DNA from: UBA7937 sp034419095
GTDB lineage: Bacteria; Chloroflexota; Anaerolineae; UBA7937
DNA length: 19,451 nucleotides
NCBI GenBank assembly: GCA_034419095.1
Contig: DAOULQ010000028.1
Coordinates: 1-19,451 of the forward strand
Direction of reading: 5' to 3'
Shown: piece after piece, positions 12,930 to 19,451 of the stretch
Numbering within the stretch: position 1 is the first letter of the stretch
Layout of the letters: every line of letters begins with the position of its first letter
Position numbers and translations under genes: made by a program
The notes under the pieces: generated by a model
Databases searched by the model: none
The model's input: only the letters and a program-made list of their open reading frames with translations
What the model was told of the DNA's origin: nothing

Positions 12930-14789
12930 TTATCCTTCCTCGTGAGGTATTTCCTCTTTTTCTGAGCCTTCAGCCTCTTTGCTCCCGGGCTCGCTTTGGG
13001 TTTCCGATTCCACCATCTCTAGACCCTCGGCTAGCGGTTCAGCCGTTGCTTCCTCCTCCATCGGCTCTTCAAGGATAGGTGTTTCCTCAGAGGCAGCCTC
13101 TTCCACTTCCTTGGCCACCTCCTCCATCTTTGGAGAGGGCACTTCTTCAGGAGCGGTCTCTTCCTCCTCTACTTCCACGGCCACCTCCTCCATCTTTGGA
13201 GAGGGCGCTTCTTCAGGAGCGATCTCTTCCTCTTCCACTTCCTCGGCCACCTCCTCCATCTTTGGAGAGGGCACTTCTTCAGGAGCGATCTCTTCCTCTT
13301 CTACTTCCTCGGCTACCTCCTCCATCTTTGGAGAAGACACCTCTTCAGGAGCGACTCTTTCCTCTTCTACTTCCTTGGCCATCTCCTCCATCTGTGGAGA
13401 GGGCGCCTCCTCAGGAGCGATCTCTTCCTCCTCTACTTCCCCGGCCACCTCTTCCACCTTTGGAGAGGGCACTTCTTCAGGAGCGATCTCTTCCTCTTCT
13501 ACTTCCTTGGCCATCTCCTCCATCTTTGGAGAGGGCGCCTCCTCAGGAGCGACTTTTTCCTCCTCCACTTCCTCAGCTATCTCTTCCATCGGAAGGGGTC
13601 CCTCCTCGGAAGCGGTCTCTTCGGCCTGAACCATCTCGGCCATGGCCTCTCGCCCCTCCAACTCCTCTAAGGTAGGGGCCTGCTTGAGGCTCAAGGCGAT
13701 CCTCTGGCGAGCGGTATCGATGCTGAGGATCTTGAGAGGAAGCACATCGCCTTCGTGAACGATCTTCTGCGGGTCATCGAACGCTTCATCTGATAGTTCG
13801 GAGATGTGGATTAAACCCTCGATCCCCTCATCGATGCGAGCGAAAACCCCGAAGTTGACAACGTTGGTGATAGTGCCCTTCACGATCTGCCCCACGTAGA
13901 ATTTCTCATCAACCAGGGTCCAGGGGTCAGGTTGTAGCCTCCTCAGACTCAAGCCTATCCGTTTCTGCTCTCGGTCGACGCGAAGTACGTAGACCTCTAC
14001 CTCGTTGCCTACCTTCAATACCTCTCGAGGGTGTTTCACTCGCTGCCAGGAGAGTTCAGAGATGTGGATCAGACCATCGGCTCCTCCTAGGTCGACGAAG
14101 GCTCCGAAATCGCAAAGGTTGCTCACCTTCCCGATGCGGATATCCCCCTCTTGCAACTCTTCGAGCAGTTTCTCCTTCTGCTCTTCTCGCAGGTGGCGCA
14201 TGGCTGCTCGTTGGGAAAAGATGAGGCGACGACGGTTCTGGTTCACCTCGATCACCTTCAATTGGAGTTTCTCACCTTCCATTTGGGCCAGTTTCTCCAT
14301 CCGAGATTGGGGGCCTTGCTTCCCTCCCAGGTTGACTAGTTGGGAGGCGGGCACGAATCCGCGAATCTGGCCGAAGGGCACGATCAGGCCACCCTTGTTA
14401 TGAGCGGTGACCGTGCCCTCGTAGAGCTTTTCCTCTTCCAGATACCTCTCCGCCTCTTGCCAGTCTTCTAAAGTGCGGGCCATGTTGACAGAGACGATCA
14501 GATCCCCATCCGGGCCCCCTGGTCGTAGGACGTAGACGGATACCCTATCCCCCACTTCTATGCTGGCTCGAACCTCCTCATCGAGCATCTCCAGATCCTT
14601 GCTGGGTACTACCCCCTCGCTCTTGGCCCCGACATCGACTATGATCGCATCCTTATCTATGCGAACCACCTCAGCATCGAGGATGTCTCCCCGCTTGGGT
14701 CGCTGATAGTCGAACTCCTCGCTCAGGAATTCCCACATAGGGGATAGGGCCTTTTCTTCGCCGGTGCCGTTCTCACTTTCAAGCATCAC
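12930..14789 (-). CDS. rpsA: S1-domain ribosomal protein with acidic repeat tail
   Basis: RNA-binding protein of the ribosomal protein S1 family, 619 aa. Four S1 (OB-fold) domains lie at about residues 34-103, 121-195, 215-285 and 299-369; domains 3 and 4 have the canonical GAFVDLG, GVFARID and GLIHISELS signatures. Residues 398-565 are a run of about eight copies of a 22-residue acidic unit (consensus MEEVAEEVEEEEIAPEEVPS plus PK), and the tail to 619 is also acidic. Folded domains end near 370, so 40 percent of the protein is probably disordered. The start is GTG at 14789 after AGAGAGG, or the ATG next to it. It follows rpoC by 15 bp and is probably cotranscribed. The symbol rests on domain architecture only. 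Confidence 0.88.
   Translation of the reverse strand: MMLESENGTGEEKALSPMWEFLSEEFDYQRPKRGDILDAEVVRIDKDAIIVDVGAKSEGVVPSKDLEMLDEEVRASIEVGDRVSVYVLRPGGPDGDLIVSVNMARTLEDWQEAERYLEEEKLYEGTVTAHNKGGLIVPFGQIRGFVPASQLVNLGGKQGPQSRMEKLAQMEGEKLQLKVIEVNQNRRRLIFSQRAAMRHLREEQKEKLLEELQEGDIRIGKVSNLCDFGAFVDLGGADGLIHISELSWQRVKHPREVLKVGNEVEVYVLRVDREQKRIGLSLRRLQPDPWTLVDEKFYVGQIVKGTITNVVNFGVFARIDEGIEGLIHISELSDEAFDDPQKIVHEGDVLPLKILSIDTARQRIALSLKQAPTLEELEGREAMAEMVQAEETASEEGPLPMEEIAEEVEEEKVAPEEAPSPKMEEMAKEVEEEEIAPEEVPSPKVEEVAGEVEEEEIAPEEAPSPQMEEMAKEVEEERVAPEEVSSPKMEEVAEEVEEEEIAPEEVPSPKMEEVAEEVEEEEIAPEEAPSPKMEEVAVEVEEEETAPEEVPSPKMEEVAKEVEEAASEETPILEEPMEEEATAEPLAEGLEMVESETQSEPGSKEAEGSEKEEIPHEEG
13095..13598 (-). repeat. 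66-bp in-frame minisatellite in the S1 gene
   Basis: Six full and two degenerate copies of a 66-bp unit, seen on the plus strand as CATCTTTGGAGAGGGC recurring every 66 bp. Copies differ by a few bases, mostly silent or exchanging Ala/Val and Glu/Lys, so the frame is preserved and selection on the acidic product is likely. Confidence 0.95.
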
Positions 14790-14804
14790 ATCTGTGCCTC
14801 TCTT

Positions 14805-17800
14805 TTAGGTTGTCGCCGCCATGGCCATCTCCGTCGGGGCGGGCTCCTCTTCGGCCTCTTCCTCCTCGGTCGGGAACCCCGTCCCCGCGGGTATCAGTTT
14901 ACCAATGATCACGTTCTCCTTCAAGCCGCGGAGTTCGTCCACCTTCCCCTCAATGGCTGCATTCGCTAAGACGCTGATGGTATGCTGGAAAGAAGAAGCG
15001 GCGAGGAAACTCTCCGTCTTCAAGGCCGCCTTGGTGATACCCAAGAGAACTTGCTGTGCGGTAGCCGCTCTGCCTCCTTCCTCTACCGCCTGGCGGTTGA
15101 CCTCTTCAAACTCGATCCGGTTTACTAGTTCACCCTGGAGGTAGTCCGTGTCCCCCGGGGTCTTGACCCGCACCTTGCTAAGCATCTGGCGGATGATCAT
15201 CTCGATATGCTTGTCGTTGATATTGACTCCCTGAGAACGGTATACTCTCTGGATCTCCTCCAAAAGGTATCGCTGGACCGCTTCTCGACCTTGGATGCGC
15301 AGAACATGATGGGGGTTCTTAGATCCCTCGGTCAACTGCTCTCCGGCTTTCACCTCCTGGCCGTTCTCCACTCGAATGCGAGCCGCAGAGGCTACCTCAT
15401 ACTCCTTCTCTAGGTATTTTTGACGGCGGACGATGATCAGTCCCTCTTTCCTTACCACCTTTCCACCCTCGCCGGCTATTATCTGATTGAAGCGGGGTGA
15501 CCCTTTCTTACCCCTCTGAGCGAGAATGGTGCCCTCCTCGATCTCCTCCCCATCCTCCACCAAGATCCTATGGTTGCCCGGGATGGGATACTCGTCCTTG
15601 AAGACCTCGGTGGCTGAGATTCGGATCTTGCGCACCCCCTCCTGACGGAGAATCTGTACGCTCCCGTCTATGTCGGAGATGATCGCGTGCCCCTTAGGGT
15701 TTGGGGCTTCGAAGAGCTCTTGCACGCGCGGCAAGCCGTGGGTTATATCCTCCCCCTCTACGACGCCACCGGTGTGGAAGGTACGGAGGGTGAGCTGGGT
15801 GCCGGGCTCGCCGATTGACTGGGCGGCTATGATACCCACAGCCTCCCCCAGGCAAACGAGACCCCCTCGGGCCAGATCCTTACCGTAGCAGAGAGCACAG
15901 ATCCCATAGCGCAACTGACAGGAAAGGGGAGAGCGCACATACACCTCCGTGATCCCAGCCTCTTCAATCGCCTTGGCCCGATCATCTTCGATCATCTCTC
16001 CCTGGCGGACTAAGAGTTTGCGCGTCCTGGGATGGGTGATCTTCTGGGCGGCGACCCGCCCTGCGATCCGCTCACTCAGACTAGCCTCTATCCCCTCATC
16101 CTCGCTGGCCCGCACCCAAATCCCTATCTTAGTGCCACAATCCACGGCGTTGACGATGGAGTCTTGGGCCACATCTACCAGGCGTCGAGTGAGATAGCCG
16201 GCATCGGCGGTGCGAAGGGCGGTGTCGGCCAGCCCTTTCCGAGCCCCGTGGGTGGAGATGAAGTACTCCAAGGCGGTAAGCCCTTCGCGGAAGTTGGAGC
16301 GTATGGGAAGAGCGATGATACGGCCCGAGGGGTCAGCCATCAACCCCCGCATCCCTGCCAACTGCCGAATCGGCTGGAACCCTCCCTTCGTGGCTCCCGA
16401 AGTGGCCATCACCCTGATGGAGCCTAGAGGGTCCAAAGTCTCGGCTACCGCCTCCGTGACTTCATCCATAGCCTGGGTCCAGAGTTCCACCGTTTTCACA
16501 TATCGCTCGTTTTCGGTGATGAGACCCCGACGATATTGCCTCTGGATCTTGTCTACCTGCGCGGTAACCCTTTCCAAGATCTCCTGTTTGGCCCCGGGGA
16601 TGGTCATGTCACTGGTGGCGATAGTGTGCCCAGAGCGAGTAGCGTAACGAAACCCTAGATCCTTGACATCGTCCACCATCTGGGCCGTTGCCTCCAGGCC
16701 CAAGCGGCGGTAACACTCGGTCACCAACTCCTTCAACTTTGACCTATCCATCACTTCGTTCTTGAAACGGAGTTCCTCGGGCAGAGCGGTATTGAAGATA
16801 ACCCGCCCCACGGTGGTCTCCAGGATTTTAGTGCGCTTCCCCCTGCCCACAGTTGTCTTTGTTCGTACCCTTATCTTGGCGTGTAGGTCCACCAACCCCA
16901 GGTAGTAGGCCAAGAGCACCTCCTCTACATCACTGAAGAGTTTCCCTTCACCCTTGCACCCTTCCTCCTCCAGGGTAAGGTAGTAGCAGCCCAAGACCAT
17001 ATCCTTTGTGGGCCCCACGGTGGGTTGGCCGTTGGAAGGCAAGAAGAGGTTCTTGCTGGAAAGCATCAGTTCCCTTGCTTCCCGCTTTGCGGCTTTTGAT
17101 AGGGGGACATGGACCGCCATCTGGTCACCGTCGAAGTCGGCGTTGAAGGCTTCGCAGACTAAGGGGTGGATCTGGATGGCGTTCCCCTCTACTAACACCG
17201 CCTCAAAGGCTTGGATACCTAACCGGTGAAGGGTGGGAGCCCGGTTGAGAAGGATGGGATGATCTTTTATGATCTCCTCTAAAACCTCCCACACCTCTGG
17301 ACGCTGCTGCTCGATTATCCGTTTTGCCCCCTTCACGTTATGGGCGTAGTTGTACTCCACCAGTTTCCGCATGACGAAGGGTTTGAAGAGTTCCAGAGCC
17401 ATACCCTTGGGGAGCCCGCATTGGTGGAGTTTCAAATGGGGGCCGATCACGATCACCGAGCGCCCTGAATAGTCCACACGCTTGCCCAGAAGATTGCGAC
17501 GGAAGCGGCCTTGCTTGCCCTTCAACATGTCGGAGAGGGACTTCAACTTCCTACGCCCTCTAGAAGAGACGGCCTTCCCTCGGCGGCTGTTATCGATGAG
17601 GGAATCGACCGCTTCCTGAAGCATCCGCTTCTCGTTACGAATGATGACATCAGGGGCTCCCAACTCCAACAGTTTCTTGAGGCGATTGTTTCGGTTGATG
17701 ACCCGCCGATAGAGGTCGTTAAGGTCACTGGTGGCGAACCTCCCTCCGTCAAGTTGCACCATAGGCCTTAGATCGGGCGGGATAACCGGAAGGAGGGTGA

Positions 17801-19016
17801 GGATCATCCATTCGGGACGATTGCCTGACTTTCTCAGGGCCTCCACCACCCGGAGCCGCTTGATAGCCTTTCGGCGCTTTTGCTTAGATCTGGTAGTCTT
17901 GATCTCCTGGCGTAACTCCTTGGCCAAGGCATCCAGGTCGATATTCTTACAGATGTCGTAGAGGGCTTCGGCTCCCATGCTGGCTTTGAAGATACGACCC
18001 CACTTATCCTCCAGCTCCCTGTACTGGGCCTCGTTGAGGAACTGCATCGCCTTAAGGCTGCGCAGTTCATCGCGTTCGACCTCGGTCGCAGCCTTGATCG
18101 CCTCAACCTCCTCATCTTTTTGGCGGAGTAGTTCCTCGATCTCCCCCTCAGCCACGTGGCGAAGCTGATCTCTCTCCGCCTGGAGGGGAAGCGTCTCTTT
18201 TTCCAGCTTCTCCTCGATGCGGGCTTCGATCTCCTCCACCCTAGATTGGACCAATTGGTTGAGTATGTTGAGATGCTCCTTGTTTACCTCCTCACCGTTG
18301 GCGACTATCGTCTCCTTTGCTGGGGCGAAGACGATCTCCTTGCGAATCACCTTGCCCAATGACTCATTGAGCCGTTTCTGAGTAGTGGCTGCCGCGCTCA
18401 CTAAGGCATCGGTCTCGGTGGCCAGTTTTTCCTCGTATCGGCCTTTGAGCGCTTTTTCTTTCTCCTCGATCTTGCTCGACGCTTCCGCTAATCGCAGTTC
18501 TATCTCATCGGTCCGTTCTCTGTAGCCGGCTTCGATGGTCGCTATCCCCTTGTTCAATTTATCGTCTATGTTCTTCAGGGCCTTGGTCCTAGCGTCCTCA
18601 TCCACTTCGGTGATGATATACTGGGCGAAGTAGAGCACACGGTCTAGATTGCGCCGCGAGATATCGAGGAGGAGTCCCATATAACTGGGAACCCTTTGAG
18701 TATACCAGATGTGGGCTACCGGGGAAGCCAGATCGATATGGCCCATCCGCTCGCGCCTTACCCGGGCGCGAGTTACCTCCACGCCGCATTTATCGCATAT
18801 GATCCCCCGATACCGAATCTTCTTATACTTTCCACAATAGCATTGCCAATCCTTGGTAGGCCCAAATATCGCCTCGCAGAAAAGACCATCCTTCTCCGGC
18901 CGCAGTCGACGGTAGTTGATGGTCTCGGGCTTGGTCACTTCACCATAGGACCAAGAGTGTATCTGTTCCGGCGAGGCTAGACTAATCCGTAATTTGCGGA
19001 AATCTTGGATCTGCAA
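14805..19016 (-). CDS. rpoC: DNA-directed RNA polymerase subunit beta'
   Basis: Catalytic subunit of RNA polymerase. Starting at the TTG at 19016 (1403 aa, MQIQDFRKLRISLASPEQI), the N-terminal zinc site is Cys59, Cys61, Cys74 and Cys77. The catalytic magnesium loop NADFDGDQMA lies at 625-634. The trigger loop region (HGARKGLADTALRTADAGYL) starts near 923. The second zinc site is Cys960, Cys1033, Cys1040 and Cys1043. I prefer 19016 to the upstream TTG at 19034 because GGAGGGAGAG lies between them and the product then starts as in other RpoC proteins. Residues about 139-329 are a charged coiled-coil insertion where Thermus RpoC also has its large lineage-specific insertion. No rpoB lies upstream; rpoC has its own promoter and leader. 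Confidence 0.97.
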   Translation of the reverse strand: MQIQDFRKLRISLASPEQIHSWSYGEVTKPETINYRRLRPEKDGLFCEAIFGPTKDWQCYCGKYKKIRYRGIICDKCGVEVTRARVRRERMGHIDLASPVAHIWYTQRVPSYMGLLLDISRRNLDRVLYFAQYIITEVDEDARTKALKNIDDKLNKGIATIEAGYRERTDEIELRLAEASSKIEEKEKALKGRYEEKLATETDALVSAAATTQKRLNESLGKVIRKEIVFAPAKETIVANGEEVNKEHLNILNQLVQSRVEEIEARIEEKLEKETLPLQAERDQLRHVAEGEIEELLRQKDEEVEAIKAATEVERDELRSLKAMQFLNEAQYRELEDKWGRIFKASMGAEALYDICKNIDLDALAKELRQEIKTTRSKQKRRKAIKRLRVVEALRKSGNRPEWMILTLLPVIPPDLRPMVQLDGGRFATSDLNDLYRRVINRNNRLKKLLELGAPDVIIRNEKRMLQEAVDSLIDNSRRGKAVSSRGRRKLKSLSDMLKGKQGRFRRNLLGKRVDYSGRSVIVIGPHLKLHQCGLPKGMALELFKPFVMRKLVEYNYAHNVKGAKRIIEQQRPEVWEVLEEIIKDHPILLNRAPTLHRLGIQAFEAVLVEGNAIQIHPLVCEAFNADFDGDQMAVHVPLSKAAKREARELMLSSKNLFLPSNGQPTVGPTKDMVLGCYYLTLEEEGCKGEGKLFSDVEEVLLAYYLGLVDLHAKIRVRTKTTVGRGKRTKILETTVGRVIFNTALPEELRFKNEVMDRSKLKELVTECYRRLGLEATAQMVDDVKDLGFRYATRSGHTIATSDMTIPGAKQEILERVTAQVDKIQRQYRRGLITENERYVKTVELWTQAMDEVTEAVAETLDPLGSIRVMATSGATKGGFQPIRQLAGMRGLMADPSGRIIALPIRSNFREGLTALEYFISTHGARKGLADTALRTADAGYLTRRLVDVAQDSIVNAVDCGTKIGIWVRASEDEGIEASLSERIAGRVAAQKITHPRTRKLLVRQGEMIEDDRAKAIEEAGITEVYVRSPLSCQLRYGICALCYGKDLARGGLVCLGEAVGIIAAQSIGEPGTQLTLRTFHTGGVVEGEDITHGLPRVQELFEAPNPKGHAIISDIDGSVQILRQEGVRKIRISATEVFKDEYPIPGNHRILVEDGEEIEEGTILAQRGKKGSPRFNQIIAGEGGKVVRKEGLIIVRRQKYLEKEYEVASAARIRVENGQEVKAGEQLTEGSKNPHHVLRIQGREAVQRYLLEEIQRVYRSQGVNINDKHIEMIIRQMLSKVRVKTPGDTDYLQGELVNRIEFEEVNRQAVEEGGRAATAQQVLLGITKAALKTESFLAASSFQHTISVLANAAIEGKVDELRGLKENVIIGKLIPAGTGFPTEEEEAEEEPAPTEMAMAATT

Positions 19017-19032
19017 GTCTCTCTCCCTCCAC

Positions 19033-19077
19033 AAAAATCTCGGTTACCTCAAACTACCTCGGAGAAAGGCAACCGAG
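19033..19077 (-). terminator. attenuator-like terminator just before rpoC
   Basis: On the minus strand CTCGGTTGCC (19077-19068) pairs with GGTAACCGAG (19048-19039), ten pairs with one wobble, and is followed by ATTTTTG. The rpoC ribosome site starts within a few bases of the T-run. The same CTCGG can instead pair with CCGAG at 19062-19058, which would break the terminator, so two exclusive structures exist. Confidence 0.65.
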
Positions 19078-19149
19078 TTCCACAGCAACCGACCCAAGGT
19101 TGTATGGCGCAATGCAGGGTCAGGGATAGAATGAAGAACAATGACTGGG

Positions 19150-19187
19150 GATAGCGACCCGCTGAGCCTCTTCCCTAGCGGGCTATC
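19150..19187 (-). promoter_or_regulatory. long hairpin in the rpoC leader
   Basis: On the minus strand GATAG and CCCGCT pair with AGCGGG and CTATC, giving eleven pairs interrupted by a three-base bulge (TCG) on the 3' side and a 13-base loop. A further CAACC/GGTTG hairpin and an overlapping GACCC/GGGTC pairing lie between it and the terminator, so the whole 240-nt leader looks structured. I cannot match it to a known ribosomal-protein leader. Confidence 0.5.
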
Positions 19188-19261
19188 ATCAGTGGTGAAA
19201 ACGTATAAAGACAGAATTAGGACCGGACCTCTCCTCGAGAGTGTAAATCATACAAACAAAC

Positions 19262-19290
19262 AGTATACCTCAATTATGGAAAATTGTCAA
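19262..19290 (-). promoter_or_regulatory. sigma70-type promoter of rpoC
   Basis: On the minus strand TTGACA (19290-19285) and TATACT (19267-19262) with a 17-base spacer, close to ideal. Transcription should start near 19255, leaving a leader of about 240 nt. Confidence 0.8.
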
Positions 19291-19451
19291 GTTCCCGGTA
19301 TCTCTCATAGCAAATGCGACAAATATGGCAGAGGGGTTCGCATATCGAGGCCAAGTGGGGCCGTTCATAGTGATAGCAAGTCGGATTTCCATATCCAACC
19401 TAGATAGTAGGACGGGTATAGAAATCTACCTACCAAAACCTGCCGCCACGT
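19291..19451. other. region upstream of the rpoC promoter, no gene seen
   Basis: I find no credible coding frame on either strand. The only visible structure is a seven-pair hairpin at 19380-19399 (GTTGGAT/ATCCGAC on the minus strand). The rpoB end expected here in most bacteria is absent. Confidence 0.6.

Noticed and set aside
13095..13598. Possible CRISPR-like array from regular 66-bp spacing
   Set aside because: The whole unit repeats, with no unique spacers, and it is in frame inside the S1 gene.
12979..13675. Long plus-strand frames opposite the S1 tail
   Set aside because: They are Ser- or Pro/Leu-rich mirror images of the 66-bp acidic repeat, which keeps several frames open by periodicity. 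They have no ribosome site.
19141..19407. Plus-strand frame upstream of rpoC
   Set aside because: It has no ribosome site, has random composition and overlaps the rpoC promoter and leader on the other strand.

Overview
The window most likely comes from a member of the Chloroflexota (Anaerolineae-like). Three things suggest this: a lipoprotein with long Thr/Pro linkers, an RpoC with a coiled-coil insertion near its N-terminus, and an S1 protein with a long acidic tail. This assignment is inference; no marker was searched. Most genes are GC-rich and start with ATG, GTG or TTG behind strong GGAGG-type ribosome binding sites. One gene (2045-2605) is clearly AT-richer.

Layout. Positions 1-2640 are an accessory stretch: a decayed Excalibur-domain remnant, a Thr/Pro-rich lipoprotein, a small coiled-coil protein, and an AT-rich gene of unknown function flanked by related short palindromes. 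A tRNA-Gly(GCC) with its own promoter and terminator follows. Next is the classical protein quality-control operon tig-clpP-clpX (2879-6175). Then come a cytosolic trypsin-like protease (6253-7026) and a lone moaA (7092-8066). From 8119 there is a compact unit: a promoter with a palindromic operator, a roughly 80-nt RNA made of two 37-nt units that each fold into a UNCG-capped hairpin, a terminator, and a NYN-domain (PIN-like) ribonuclease gene. A bidirectional terminator separates this from the rest of the window, which is read on the minus strand.

The minus strand, in transcription order, runs from a sigma70-type promoter (19262-19290) through a structured leader of about 240 nt that ends in an attenuator-like terminator, then rpoC (not preceded by rpoB), then a four-domain S1 protein with a 22-residue acidic repeat. 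An intrinsic terminator lies after S1. The tightly packed genes that follow encode a BcsL/CelD-like GNAT acyltransferase, an aldo/keto reductase, a GT4 glycosyltransferase resembling MshA and a PIG-L deacetylase resembling MshB. They are spaced or overlapped as an operon and may build or modify a GlcNAc-containing metabolite.

The strongest candidate for an undescribed system is the hairpin-repeat RNA plus NYN nuclease at 8119-8881. Its order (promoter, tandem RNA repeats, terminator, nuclease read by read-through) matches that of type III toxin-antitoxin loci, but with a nuclease fold not used by the known type III toxins. Second candidates are the rpoC leader attenuator and the palindrome-flanked AT-rich gene.
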